A stretch of DNA of 64,000 nucleotides from Kovacikia minuta CCNUW1 (GTDB lineage: Bacteria > Cyanobacteriota > Cyanobacteriia > Leptolyngbyales > Leptolyngbyaceae): positions 1,054,001-1,118,000 of the forward strand of contig NZ_CP083583.1 in the NCBI RefSeq assembly GCF_020091585.1, given 5' to 3'. The position numbers were made by a program, and so were the translations under genes. Positions 42,746 through 52,281 of this stretch are shown in pieces. The notes below the pieces were generated by a model, which searched no databases, had not been told where the DNA came from, and saw only the letters and a program-made list of their open reading frames with translations. Each line of letters starts with the position of its first letter. The stretch's first letter is position 1.

Positions 42746-44869
42746 CTAAAAAATGAGTGATTGGGGCTGGAGGCGACAGAATTTAGTCAATCGCCCATGC
42801 AAAGCAGCAAGGAGTAACGCATCCTGATTAAAAGCACAGGCGTAACCCTGCTTGTTAGAACCATCGGTGAGGTAGTGCAAGCCAAAGACGGGACTCAGCT
42901 TCAAATGACGGCTGACTTCCCAGTGCAACTGACGGATACCGAGCGGCACCAGAAAAGCTAGCAGTTTCTTCTGATAAAGGCACTTGCCGACCTCGGACTG
43001 GGGATGTCCAACCAGGCTGAGTCTGCTGAGTAACGTCAGTTCGCAGCACTTCAAGTCGCTACTGTTCCAGTTACAGTGCAGGCTGACATCGAAGCGATCG
43101 TCCACCCATTCCTGCACCCGTAAGTAAATCTGGGTGTGATCCTGGGGAAAGGCTTCTGCTCCCAGTCCCGCGCTGGTTGCAGCATCTAAAAATGCTTCTC
43201 TGGTCGTCGTTTCGACCAGGGCGTAGGGCAGCAGCCTGAGCAGGTCATAGGTGTAAAAATGGCTGCCATCCCATACCGCTGCTTGCAGCGTTGACCCACC
43301 CCGAAACCGGAGCAACTCTTGCTGTGTCGCTTTACCAATGTCGCTTTTGGCTAAATCCTTCCAGTCGTTTAACCAGGGTTTGAGTTTAGAACCGTAGACT
43401 TTTTGCAAGTCAGCAACCATACGATCGCGCACAGGTTGCATGACCTTGGCATTGCCTTCGCCCATCTTCCAGAGCATTCCCTGTGCCTGGATTGCCCCCC
43501 AGCGGTTGCGATACTCCTGAAACTCTTTAGGCGCGTCAAAAGCTTCTGCGATCGCCTCCTGCAACTGACTCCGTTCGACGGACTGTTCTGGCTCTAGGTG
43601 TTCCTGCAACCGAGCTATTACCCATGGGGTGCGACCGGACAACAGCACAAACGCTTTGTAGGCTGAAAAACCTGGATGTCGCCCCAGTCTGCCTAAACGC
43701 TGAATGACCGTGGCAGAATCGCTGCTTTCAAAAATCAGCAGGTGAATCTTGAAATCAACTCCAACATCGACGGCGGAAGTGCCAATGACTAGAACAGGTT
43801 GAGTGGCATTCTTTAAGGCTAACTGGGTTTGCGATCGCTCCCGTCGGTCAATACGTCCGCTAATTTCTCGCACCAGGACTCCCGGTAGTAAGCGTTGCAA
43901 CAAGCGTGCTGCCCGTCCGGCTTGAGCCACTGAGTTGAGAATGACCAGCCCTCGACCGTGCGACTCTATTTGCAAAAGGGCTGTAAGGCGATCAACATTC
44001 TCAGTGAGCCAATCTAGCGAGTCTGCGTCCTTCAGTGCCACAAATTCCAGCTCGACGGGCTGCAAGACCTGGCGGTATCCAGGGGTGGTTTCACTGGCAT
44101 AGTTGCCTGAAATCTCTACAGCCTTTAACCCGGACTGCTGGAGTTGATTGATGAAATCTGGTTTTGGGGTTGCCGAGGTAAACAAAAAGCGTCGGGGTCG
44201 TTGATCTGACTGCGCCCGACGAATCAGCGTCATGCTATTCAAAACGGCGGCTTCCTGGTGGGGACCGAAGATATGGAACTCGTCGAACACCCAGAGGTCA
44301 GGGAAATCAGCCAAAGCGAAAGGCAGGAGGTCGTTACCATAAGCAGGATGGCGGTATTGAAAATGGGTAATCAGGTGGAAGATGTCCGGGTTGGTCAGCA
44401 GGATGGGCTTGTGCTGAATAGCTAGAAGCAATTCCTGAAACTTATTGCTGTTTTCTGCCTGTTGAACGCGGCGGCTTAATTCCTCACCAAACAGGCGATC
44501 GATCCGCTCCTCCGCATCCAACCCAAACAGGGAATGCCAACCCTGCTGGCTGCGAGTCTGGTCTTCTACCAGTTCGATCGTGGGGTACAATCCCATGATT
44601 CTGAAGTGAGGATTTATCAGACCAGGCGCATAGGCAGCCAGGGATTTACCATCACCTGTAGCCGCTTTGTTGAAAATGACATCGGTGGTTCCGTGTACCA
44701 CTTCCGCGCAGGTTTGAGCCTGGTGAATGGACAAGGGGCAGGTGTAACCAGGCGGCGGTTGGAGATTAGGAGCCTGTTGGTGAACCTGACAGACCTGCTC
44801 ACAGCCCAAGGGGCAATTGCTGATACCTGGATTGAGTTGGGAGTAGAGTGGCTTCAGAAAAACTTTCAC
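42746..44869 (-). CDS. cas3: type I-D CRISPR helicase Cas3'
   Basis: 707 residues of the I-D-type Cas3' helicase, which lacks its own HD domain because the nuclease resides on Cas10d. Helicase motifs: AATGDGKSLAA (motif I), DLWVFDEFHIFGPHQEA (DExH-type motif II), FLFTSATPK (motif III) and VIGTSAVDVGVDFKIHLLI with QRLGRLGRHPG (motifs V and VI). An N-terminal cysteine cluster (CPLGCEQVCQVHQ) is also typical. It is 9 bases upstream of cas10d. The gene itself looks intact but has no complete effector partner here. Confidence 0.92.
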   Translation of the reverse strand: MKVFLKPLYSQLNPGISNCPLGCEQVCQVHQQAPNLQPPPGYTCPLSIHQAQTCAEVVHGTTDVIFNKAATGDGKSLAAYAPGLINPHFRIMGLYPTIELVEDQTRSQQGWHSLFGLDAEERIDRLFGEELSRRVQQAENSNKFQELLLAIQHKPILLTNPDIFHLITHFQYRHPAYGNDLLPFALADFPDLWVFDEFHIFGPHQEAAVLNSMTLIRRAQSDQRPRRFLFTSATPKPDFINQLQQSGLKAVEISGNYASETTPGYRQVLQPVELEFVALKDADSLDWLTENVDRLTALLQIESHGRGLVILNSVAQAGRAARLLQRLLPGVLVREISGRIDRRERSQTQLALKNATQPVLVIGTSAVDVGVDFKIHLLIFESSDSATVIQRLGRLGRHPGFSAYKAFVLLSGRTPWVIARLQEHLEPEQSVERSQLQEAIAEAFDAPKEFQEYRNRWGAIQAQGMLWKMGEGNAKVMQPVRDRMVADLQKVYGSKLKPWLNDWKDLAKSDIGKATQQELLRFRGGSTLQAAVWDGSHFYTYDLLRLLPYALVETTTREAFLDAATSAGLGAEAFPQDHTQIYLRVQEWVDDRFDVSLHCNWNSSDLKCCELTLLSRLSLVGHPQSEVGKCLYQKKLLAFLVPLGIRQLHWEVSRHLKLSPVFGLHYLTDGSNKQGYACAFNQDALLLAALHGRLTKFCRLQPQSLIF

Positions 44870-44910
44870 GGTAGTTTGGTGAGGAAGTTGCTGCTAGTCT
44901 AGACCCCATC

Positions 44911-45906
44911 TTGAAAAAGACAGTATCAAAAAAAGACAATAACTCTAATCAGTTTGGATTTGCGCTGGAAATCGTCAAGCTGTTAGCGGAAAAGCCGCGC
45001 CGACGAGAAGATCTAGCCACCCTTTTATCAGCTTTTCTAGAGAAAAACGAGAAATCCGCAGAAGATATTCTGCAAAAGCTGACTCGGACGATCGCCAAGC
45101 TTAGGGCGTGTGGATTTGAAATTCGCAGCGCGCCGAATTGTCCCTATGAACTGGTGGAGTCGTCCTTTCCAGTCATTCTGTCTACAGAGCAGCGGCAGGC
45201 GCTGGCACTGGCAGCCTACTTTCTGTCGGATATGGGGTTTTCGGCGCAGGCGAGTCAGATTATTCGCATTGGCAAGCTGACAGAGGGAGACCTGCCCAAG
45301 GATGTCAAAGTCAACTTCAGTCCGCCTGTAGACTACAGCGAAGATAAGCTGGAAGAGACGGTGCGTAAGCTGCAAGAGCGGTTTCGGCAGCAGTGCCGTT
45401 ACACGATCCGTTATCGCAGCAGCCAGGGTAATGAGCAAAACTGGGACTGCGATCGCTCTGAGCTCCGGCTCCATAATGGGGTGCTCTACCTGGTCGCTTT
45501 CATTCCCGATTTTTCACCCCGCTACATTGAGAAACGCCCAAATGTGGAGCAGAATCTTGCTTTTAGGGTTGATCGTATTCTCAGCGTCCGTGCCGCATCC
45601 ACAACTTCCTGGAGCCTTTTCAGCTTTCCCACTCTGGAAATTTACTACCGCATGAGTGGGGCCTTAGGAACGTATCAGCCGCGCCGCGCCAATGAACGTG
45701 AATTACTACGGGATACGCAAGCCAATTTTGTGGAGGTTGCCACACACGAGGACTATTTGTTCTGGTTCCGGCAGCGAATTTTGCAGTACGGCGCGAATGT
45801 TCGGATTTTGCAGCCAGAGTGGTTTGCACAGCAAATTGCTCAGGAATTAGAACAGGCAAGTACATCATATCGGGCAGAAAAACCATGCACTGAAGACATC
45901 CATTAA
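44911..45906 (+). CDS. WYL-domain transcriptional regulator of the CRISPR locus
   Basis: 331 residues with an N-terminal winged helix-turn-helix (RREDLATLLSAFLEKNEKSAEDILQKLTRTIAKL) and a C-terminal WYL domain (RYTIRYRSSQGNE..., LRLHNGVLYLVAFIPDFSPRYI). The start is a TTG. It is divergent from cas3' with only 41 bases between them, so the shared promoter region is probably its target. WYL proteins in the same place in other cyanobacterial I-D loci repress crRNA accumulation; a similar role is likely. Confidence 0.85.
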   Translation: MKKTVSKKDNNSNQFGFALEIVKLLAEKPRRREDLATLLSAFLEKNEKSAEDILQKLTRTIAKLRACGFEIRSAPNCPYELVESSFPVILSTEQRQALALAAYFLSDMGFSAQASQIIRIGKLTEGDLPKDVKVNFSPPVDYSEDKLEETVRKLQERFRQQCRYTIRYRSSQGNEQNWDCDRSELRLHNGVLYLVAFIPDFSPRYIEKRPNVEQNLAFRVDRILSVRAASTTSWSLFSFPTLEIYYRMSGALGTYQPRRANERELLRDTQANFVEVATHEDYLFWFRQRILQYGANVRILQPEWFAQQIAQELEQASTSYRAEKPCTEDIH

Positions 45907-45967
45907 AGGGGTATCAATGACACAGGGTTCTTTGGGGTTTGAGTAGGAATGAGCGATGACGGCCTTA

Positions 45968-46672
45968 CTAACTGCCAGCCCCTCTTGGCAGGATTGGTGG
46001 GCTGTTGACCTGACCTAGTTTCCCCCTCGTTACTCGGTATGGATCTTTGGACAGCCCTATACTGGCTAACGCTGCCGCAATTCGCTGCGGTGCTTTGGGG
46101 CGCTGATACATCCTCTCCATATATCCCACCAGGTTCGGAAACGCTTCAAGGAGCTGAATCTCGTTCGCCCAATCCAGCGTGTAGGCCAGCACAAAATCAG
46201 CGATCGTCACCGCCTCACCCACTACAAACTCGCGCCCTGACAGGTGGCTCTCTATAACCGCAGCCATCCGCGTAAACTCCTGGCGAGCCAGGGGAATCTC
46301 AGCCGGGATTCTCAATTCCTGAGGATACAAAGAGGTGTGGAGGGAGATCCGCCACAGGGGTTGTTCGAGTTCAGTGACCGTAAAAAACAACCAGCGATAG
46401 AACTGCGCCCGGAGCAGCAAGTCGGTCGGTATCAGGTCGTACTCCGGGTACTTCTCTGCCAGGTATAAGCAGATCGCCACCGACTCTGTTAGAGACTCTT
46501 CCCCATCCACCAGTGCCGGAAGTTTACCCGCCGGATTGACTGCCAGAAAGTTAGGTTGGCGATGCTCCCCCGCCCGCAGGTTGATTGGAATCGATTCAAA
46601 TTCCACCCCCAGTTCTTGCAGCACCCAACGAACACGAAGGGAGCGAGTGGGACCGAATTCATAGAATTTCAT
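45968..46672 (-). CDS. glutathione S-transferase family protein
   Basis: 234 residues. N-terminal thioredoxin-fold domain MKFYEFGPTRSLRVRWVLQELG with the catalytic Ser/Tyr region and NPAGKLPALVDGEESLTESVAICLYLAEKYP (glutathione-binding ES), and a C-terminal helical domain with FVVGEAVTIADFVLAYTLDW. It would conjugate glutathione to electrophiles. Convergent with the WYL gene. Confidence 0.92.
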   Translation of the reverse strand: MKFYEFGPTRSLRVRWVLQELGVEFESIPINLRAGEHRQPNFLAVNPAGKLPALVDGEESLTESVAICLYLAEKYPEYDLIPTDLLLRAQFYRWLFFTVTELEQPLWRISLHTSLYPQELRIPAEIPLARQEFTRMAAVIESHLSGREFVVGEAVTIADFVLAYTLDWANEIQLLEAFPNLVGYMERMYQRPKAPQRIAAALASIGLSKDPYRVTRGKLGQVNSPPILPRGAGS

Positions 46673-47605
46673 TCGTCAAACTTCCCTGCTACAAGGTGGT
46701 GGATCTGGCTGTGCCCCACTCATCCTACGCGATTACCTTCACCTTCCAGTTGCGGTTCTGCTGCAACTCTCCGTTGAGGATTGGGACCGCCCACAGCGAC
46801 CAGGGGAACACGCCGGGAAAAGAAGACCGACCACCGTAGCGACCGGTTACCTTTAGGGAGCGTTGTTGATAGGACAGGAAGCATAGGGAAAGATCTACCT
46901 GTCAGCGGAAACTGACCACTATCGTCTGGCAATCCTGCCGCGTTCTGGATAGAGTTGGTCCACTCCGTTAAGCAGGGAACTGCCCTGTTATGGAGGAGAT
47001 CGCCCTACCGCTAACAGCAACACCCCATCCACAACCACCCATAAATCCCAGCCCAATCCAACAAACTAATAGATGGCGTTGGCACAATCCAGGTGCCAAC
47101 GAGAGCAGAGATAATTACCCTGCAACCGCCGAATTAGACCGTATCAAACCAGACATGAAGTGCCCCGAAACCGAAGTCGATATCATCCTGTTCGATAAAA
47201 GGCATTGATATTCTCCCCTCTAGTTTATAAGAGAATTAAGACGAGAAAGAGACCGAATAAAATACACAGCAAATGACCAGCCCTGCCAGTAATGGTGGGG
47301 TTTTTTATTGGCTCAAATATCTAGCCAACTATTAGCTGAACGGCTCTATCTATCTGTAATCCTGCGGATTGGTCCACAGAACCCGTCCACAAAAACTCCG
47401 TAAAGATCATGGCGACAATGGCCGTTTGGTCGGGCACCTTTGATCTGCGCCGTTTCGTTCCCCCCCACTCGATCCGGTAAGGATCAAGCTGAAACCTGGG
47501 TACTCGCTTCGCTCGCCGACCTGCGGTCTATACCCAGCTTCAGACTTGCCGGGGAAGAATCCCCCGGGCCCCTCTCCGACCCTAAACCACACCCTACGCC
47601 ACGCT
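46673..47605. other. 930-base non-coding region before mob genes, candidate oriT region
   Basis: No convincing gene: translated frames are short, proline-rich and lack ribosome-binding sites. Two features stand out: a terminator-like hairpin at 47279-47306 and a GC-rich stretch from about 47420. As this region directly precedes mobC and the relaxase, an origin of transfer would be expected here, but I cannot identify a nick site. Confidence 0.4.
47279..47306 (+). terminator. probable rho-independent terminator
   Basis: CCCTGCCA and TGGTGGGG form an imperfect stem around GTAA and are followed by TTTTTT on the plus strand. Confidence 0.6.
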
Positions 47606-48043
47606 ATGCCCAACCGAAAAAAACCACCCGAAAAAAAGCAGGACCACGCCATCAAAGCCTCATTTACCGCAGCCGAATACGAAGCCATCTTAGAGCGTGC
47701 TCGCAGCTGTGGACTCCTCCCCGCCGAGTATGCCCATGACGCGATCGTACGCAAGCAAGTAATTAGTATCCCTGCCGTCAATCAACAGGTCTGGACACAA
47801 TTAGCGCGTCCCTTAGGCAATCTCTCAAAGATTACCCAACTGCTTTATCAAGCCAAATATAAAGGGACCACTATACCCACCCGCTTGCTCAAATTGCTGG
47901 AAGCAGAACTGCTGGAATTACAACAGCTCCGTTCCGCTTTAGTTGGGCAAACGAATGAAGAGATTGCCCTTGAAACGGTTAACGAGACGGTTAGTAACAG
48001 ACCCACAAATCACCCGACAAACGATGAGGGATTGGCTGCATGA
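47606..48043 (+). CDS. mobC: MobC-like relaxosome accessory protein
   Basis: 145 residues from MPNRKKPPEKKQDH. The N-terminus is basic; HAIKASFTAAEYEAILERARSCGLLPAEYAHDAIV is a ribbon-helix-helix-like region typical of MobC/relaxosome proteins that bind oriT and help the relaxase. Its stop overlaps the relaxase start (ATGA), so the two are coupled. An upstream in-frame ATG at 47546 gives a proline-rich extension without conservation. Confidence 0.85.
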   Translation: MPNRKKPPEKKQDHAIKASFTAAEYEAILERARSCGLLPAEYAHDAIVRKQVISIPAVNQQVWTQLARPLGNLSKITQLLYQAKYKGTTIPTRLLKLLEAELLELQQLRSALVGQTNEEIALETVNETVSNRPTNHPTNDEGLAA

Positions 48044-49344
48044 TTCCGAACGTGGTGAGAGGTAATGGCTTTCGGGGAGCGCTGGACTACATCTTTGATA
48101 CCGAGGCCCAACGCCAGGGCGAGAGTACCAAACAACCCGAAATCATTGACACCAACATGGGCGAGCAGACGGTTCGAGGACTGGCGGCTGAGTTTGGGGT
48201 GGTGCGTCAACTCAATCGCCGCTGCAAGAATCCCGTCTGGCACGTGTCGCTCTCCTTTGCGATCGAGGACACGCCCACCGAAGAGCAGCTAGACCAGATT
48301 CCGGCCCTCTTCATTGATAAGGTGGGCGCCCAGGCGGGAGAGGGCGAACGGGGCATCAACAGTGAAGATAACCAGTGGGTTGCCGTTGCTCACTACAACA
48401 CTGACCATTTCCACATCCACCTCTTACTGAACCGCATTAATTATGAGGGAGAGGTCTGCTACTGCAAGTGGGATAAGAACCGCTCCCAGGCTGCCTGTCG
48501 GGAGATTGAGCAGGAACTGGGGCTAGTAGAGGTCAAGGGCGACTCAAAGCGCCTGTTCCTGGACGGTCGGTTGGTTGCCCAGTTGGAGAAAGAAGCCAAG
48601 CAGACGGGCATCCTTGACCCCAGGCTGGAACGATATCGACAAGAACAACAACAGAGTTTGGAGGCAAGCCATGAACGACGACGAACAAAGCAAGCAGCAG
48701 TGCTTCGAGGAGCAGTTGGAGGCCTGTCGGAGCGAGATCCAGTTGGAGTTGCGAGTTCAGGCACTGGAAGCTCAGATAGTGACCCTGCTGCAACAGCAGT
48801 CCCCTACCCCCGACTCAACCAGCTTGAGCAGCAGCTTGAGCGAGAGCTTCGGGCGCATCTTGACCGACTCCTTGCAGCCTCTGCTGGCGAGAATCGAGCA
48901 CCTGGAGAGCTTGAACCGGAAGCTGATCGCTGCCTACAACCAGAACATGAAGACGACCCACCCCCAATAGGAACACAACCTACCATCTCCTATGACCCAC
49001 CCGCCAAACCGGACGCAGACCCACCCGTTCCCTTGCAGCAACTTCAGAGTGAGACGGAAGAGTTTGCCCCCCTCCTGGTCGAGTATCTGGTCCAGCAAAA
49101 GCGGCGGGTGATAGAAGGGGACCACATTAGAATTGAGCTTTCAGAGAACGTATTGACTTACACACGCAAAGCGGATGCCATCACCCTACTCGAAGCCAAG
49201 TGGATGGGCGATCGCTGGCGGGCACTTCGCAGTCAAGGACTACCGGAGGAGCATCAGCAGGCATGGAGGCAGCAAAAACAACGACCACAGCAGGTGAGAA
49301 ACTCCACTTCCAATCGCTCTGCTGGTCCTGAGATCGGAGACTGA
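48040..49344 (+). CDS. MobP-type relaxase
   Basis: 434 residues. The N-terminal relaxase domain has IPNVVRGNGFRGALDYIFD, then NPVWHVSLSFAIEDTP and the metal-binding HYNTDHFHIHLLLNRI three-histidine motif. After about residue 200 the protein is low-complexity and then ends in a short alpha/beta part (IRIELSENVLTYTRKADAITLLEAKW) that is often found at the C-terminus of such plasmid relaxases. It nicks oriT and pilots the strand in conjugative mobilization. A second gene is nested in another frame. Confidence 0.9.
   Translation: MIPNVVRGNGFRGALDYIFDTEAQRQGESTKQPEIIDTNMGEQTVRGLAAEFGVVRQLNRRCKNPVWHVSLSFAIEDTPTEEQLDQIPALFIDKVGAQAGEGERGINSEDNQWVAVAHYNTDHFHIHLLLNRINYEGEVCYCKWDKNRSQAACREIEQELGLVEVKGDSKRLFLDGRLVAQLEKEAKQTGILDPRLERYRQEQQQSLEASHERRRTKQAAVLRGAVGGLSERDPVGVASSGTGSSDSDPAATAVPYPRLNQLEQQLERELRAHLDRLLAASAGENRAPGELEPEADRCLQPEHEDDPPPIGTQPTISYDPPAKPDADPPVPLQQLQSETEEFAPLLVEYLVQQKRRVIEGDHIRIELSENVLTYTRKADAITLLEAKWMGDRWRALRSQGLPEEHQQAWRQQKQRPQQVRNSTSNRSAGPEIGD
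48671..48970 (+). CDS. nested MobB/MbeD-like small mobilization protein
   Basis: 99 residues in the +1 frame inside the relaxase gene, beginning MNDDEQSKQQCFEEQLEACR with a good GGAGG ribosome-binding site 6-7 bases upstream. It is a coiled-coil-like, glutamine/leucine-rich protein (LRVQALEAQIVTLLQQQ, LLARIEHLESLNRKLIAAY). ColE1-type plasmids carry comparable overlapping mob genes within the relaxase gene. The codon pattern of the relaxase in this stretch (low-complexity) fits double coding. Confidence 0.7.
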   Translation: MNDDEQSKQQCFEEQLEACRSEIQLELRVQALEAQIVTLLQQQSPTPDSTSLSSSLSESFGRILTDSLQPLLARIEHLESLNRKLIAAYNQNMKTTHPQ

Positions 49345-49387
49345 CGGCAGAGAGCGAACAAAGTGTAACCATCATAGATGGTTAACT

Positions 49388-50251
49388 TCATAGCCCCAGC
49401 AGAGCCTCACATGCCAGCAGAACATAGTCTGTTTCTGATTTCACTGTTCGCATTGATTGTTCCAGATAGTGCCCTACCCGCATAAATCGCTCGATGTGTC
49501 GGATGGTGAGGGCCGTTGAATCAAATCGATAAGCGGGTTGCCCCTCAACCCTGTCGGGGTATAACCGCAAGAGGGTGTGATGTCCTTCGGGTGGACCTGC
49601 AACCGACAGCACGAATAGCTCCTGCTCCATCTCGGCAAAGGAATAGAACTGGTTGCCCTCGATCGCTCGGCTCCCTAAAGGCTGATGCTTGCAAAGCAGA
49701 TCCAGAATTAATAGGGCAATGCCGGCAATATAGCACTCTGTTTGCAGATTCCAGGCAGCCCTGCGCCATTCCATGGCGGCTTCTGCAGACCGGGCAACGC
49801 CTCGGAACTGGATATATTGCAGGACTTTCTCTTGAGGGAGCGTCCATTCTGGCAAAACACCTTCATCCTTTTTAGGGGTGAAGGTCTGACCAGAATCTTG
49901 CTTTGGTAGCGGGACGACTGGCTGTGATTCAAGGGGCTTCTTTTGGGATTGGAAGTGCATCGAGTACAACAACTGCAACAAAGACGTTCTGACTTGAGTC
50001 CGGTCGCCCAGGGAAAGGTGTTCCAAGACTGGTTGTAGTTGAGTCTCGAAATCATCCCAGCGGCAAGCAAGGTCTGAGTGAAGGATAAATTGATGAACCA
50101 TTTCTAATGGCTCACCTGCATCTAAGCGGCGTGCGATCGCCAGCAGCAGATCTGCGATGACGGCTGGCACTCGAATCACTTTTGTTTCCCGGTGGTTCCA
50201 GGTGGACTTAAACAAATGGGGTTTATCTGGAGTTCCGCTAGCATCGCCCAT
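49388..50251 (-). CDS. hypothetical plasmid protein
   Basis: 287 residues. The N-terminus HRETKVIRVPAVIADLLLAIARRLDAGEP resembles a short conserved motif found in cyanobacterial plasmid proteins; the rest is helical (LEHLSLGDRTQVRTSLLQLLY, WRRAAWNLQTECYIAGIALLILDLL). No enzymatic motif is seen. It is divergent from the parM operon. Confidence 0.65.
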   Translation of the reverse strand: MGDASGTPDKPHLFKSTWNHRETKVIRVPAVIADLLLAIARRLDAGEPLEMVHQFILHSDLACRWDDFETQLQPVLEHLSLGDRTQVRTSLLQLLYSMHFQSQKKPLESQPVVPLPKQDSGQTFTPKKDEGVLPEWTLPQEKVLQYIQFRGVARSAEAAMEWRRAAWNLQTECYIAGIALLILDLLCKHQPLGSRAIEGNQFYSFAEMEQELFVLSVAGPPEGHHTLLRLYPDRVEGQPAYRFDSTALTIRHIERFMRVGHYLEQSMRTVKSETDYVLLACEALLGL

Positions 50252-50329
50252 GACCGATTAATTGTCCTGAAATATCTTGTACTTCTTGCTTCTACTGAGT
50301 ATTCCTATTTTTTCAGTATTTATACCTTC

Positions 50330-50519
50330 TCAGACTGGAAAAGTACTTGTTACAAGTAGTATCAGGCATGATCCAGTAGTGGCCACCTCAGACCCAGTTC
50401 TGCCCAGTCTTGGCTATTGCAAACCAAACAAGGGGCACTGCTGCCCAGATCTAGCCTACTGCTGCCTACATCGGCGGCAGCTATCTAACCCAACCCAACT
50501 CTCTTAATGCACCCAAATT
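50330..50519. promoter_or_regulatory. parM upstream region with palindrome and direct repeats (candidate centromere)
   Basis: A palindrome TACTTGTTACAAGTA lies at about 50343-50357, followed by three imperfect repeats containing CTGCCCAG or CTGCCTAC with TCT.GCC spacing (about 50400-50470). ParM-type systems have their centromere as repeats just upstream of the operon, so this is the likely site. The exact repeat boundaries are unclear. Confidence 0.5.
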
Positions 50520-51536
50520 ATGTCTACCGCTTACCGACCTTTCTCAATTGACCTGGGCAACCGATTCTTAAAGTACCGCAGCGGCACTCAACAGCCTGAA
50601 ATTATGCTGTCAGTGATGGCTGAAGTGCTCGCAGATAGTCGCCCCAACCTTGACCCCAAAACCAGTGCAGATATTCTGTACCTCGAAGGGAAACCGGAAT
50701 ACGAAGGGAAACGGTGGATTGTGGGAGAAAGCGCCCGCGAAACTCCGGGCTACACCAATACTGTCAGTCTGCAAAATAAAGTCGAGGAAGCATTACGCCT
50801 AGTGTTGGCGACGCTTGCTCCCGCTTCAGCCAAGGAAACAGAAATGGTGATCGATCCGTTATACATTACTGTGCCGGATGCAGAACGCGACCAATCGCTA
50901 GCATCCGCAGGGTTAGTCGGGACGCACCGAATCTTGCGCAACCAACAGGCAATGAGTGTCACCTTTAATCGGGTAGTGGTTTGTGCAGAAGCGGCGGCGG
51001 GTTACCGTTACGCGATTCAGAAGAAAGTCCTTGTACCCGGACGTCTGAATGGGGTTCTGGATATTGGCGGGGGAACGGCGATTGGAGCTCTGTTTAATGG
51101 CAAAGGGCAGGAGATTCAGGATGCCCGGGCCGTTTTCCGTAAATCTGGTGCGTTTGCGCTTGCTACTCGGATTGCGGCTGCCCCTGAAATGAAGCAGGCG
51201 GCGCGGGGTGCAGCAGCCATCGACAAGCTACTGGACGGGATTGCGCGAAGGGATTATTTATATGGCGCAACAGGGGTGTCATTCAAGCAACTCTTTGATG
51301 CCCACCATCCGCTCTGGCTTAAGAATCTAATGAACGAGGTTGTTTCCCGTTGGGATGGGTATCTCGATGACGTCGCAAATATTGCAATTATTGGCGGTAG
51401 CGCTCCTTTAGCGGCTCCCCTTGTGAAAGGAGCTAAAAATAAGTGGTTTCGCCTTTGTCCTAACCCTCAATTCGCCAACGTTCTGGGGTTGGCGCAGGCA
51501 GAGCGGGAACTCACAGCCCCAGGAGCCGGACGATGA
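50520..51536 (+). CDS. parM: ParM/StbA-type actin-like plasmid segregation ATPase
   Basis: 338 residues of the actin-like superfamily: phosphate-1 region FSIDLGNRFLKYRSG, phosphate-2 region GVLDIGGGTAIGALFNGKG and adenosine region ANIAIIGGSAPLAAPLVKG. Such proteins polymerize and push plasmid copies apart with the help of a ParR-type adaptor. The next gene overlaps the stop by ATGA. This is the second partition system in the window besides ParAB. Confidence 0.9.
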   Translation: MSTAYRPFSIDLGNRFLKYRSGTQQPEIMLSVMAEVLADSRPNLDPKTSADILYLEGKPEYEGKRWIVGESARETPGYTNTVSLQNKVEEALRLVLATLAPASAKETEMVIDPLYITVPDAERDQSLASAGLVGTHRILRNQQAMSVTFNRVVVCAEAAAGYRYAIQKKVLVPGRLNGVLDIGGGTAIGALFNGKGQEIQDARAVFRKSGAFALATRIAAAPEMKQAARGAAAIDKLLDGIARRDYLYGATGVSFKQLFDAHHPLWLKNLMNEVVSRWDGYLDDVANIAIIGGSAPLAAPLVKGAKNKWFRLCPNPQFANVLGLAQAERELTAPGAGR

Positions 51537-51865
51537 ACCAACCGCTTAAACGCTGTGCCATCCGCAATGATTTGGTTGAAGATGCCAAGCGCATCCAGGA
51601 GCGCTACGCTCTGCGGAGTTGGGGAGATGCGATCAATATGATTTTTGCTGCGCATCGGAAGCTTTATCTAGAAGACAGTGAATCAACCAGTAGAAATTCG
51701 CTGGTTCTACCGAGGGTGGAGAGCAAACAGAACCGGCAAGAGTCAAGCATCCATTCAGGAATAGAATCTCCACCACTACTGGTAACAGGAGAGCTAATAG
51801 AGCCTATAGACGATGGGAATGATTTAAGGAGCTTTCTAGGGGAGGCAGATTATCGCCTCGATTAG
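51533..51865 (+). CDS. small ParR-like partner protein
   Basis: 110 residues. MNQPLKRCAIRNDLVEDAKRIQERYALRSWGDAINMIFAAHRK could form a ribbon-helix-helix DNA-binding domain, and the C-terminus is acidic and flexible. It overlaps parM by four bases. Both features fit a ParR adaptor that links the centromere to ParM filaments; homology is not certain. Confidence 0.65.
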   Translation: MNQPLKRCAIRNDLVEDAKRIQERYALRSWGDAINMIFAAHRKLYLEDSESTSRNSLVLPRVESKQNRQESSIHSGIESPPLLVTGELIEPIDDGNDLRSFLGEADYRLD

Positions 51866-52281
51866 GCTCCCTTACCCAGTTCAGCCTGAGGATAGCTGTG
51901 ATGAAACTTTGTGTATTCGAGCGTTTGAAATGGTGAGCCACGTAGGGTGAAAAGACTCATCAACGGATGCTTAGAGAGAGAAGGGATGTTACTTTCTTCC
52001 TCAGGTGTACCTCCTAATCCTATGAACTAAGTCCTGTACCATTGTGATGGTTCAAGCGGCTAAACAACAGGTAACACGAAGTAAAACTGGACTAGTCGAG
52101 GCTTCTTGACTCAACAAAAAGACGAGGATGGTCGTGAATCATCGCTCTACTATCTGTCATGTTTTGGAGCCTGCATACGTGCGTCCTGCACCACGGACAG
52201 AGGTGCCGTAACAGCTGTTGGATGGGTCATACAGGAGATAAAGTCGTTCGGTGATCGGTGAGATTTATCCTAGCGGTTGTC
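51866..52281. other. intergenic, nothing identified
   Basis: About 415 bases without a supported gene between the parM operon and the mobilization region. Short frames lack ribosome-binding sites. No obvious long inverted repeat. Confidence 0.4.

Noticed and set aside
46990-47208. 72-codon proline/asparagine-rich frame before mobC
   Set aside because: Low-complexity composition, no ribosome-binding site and no conserved motif.
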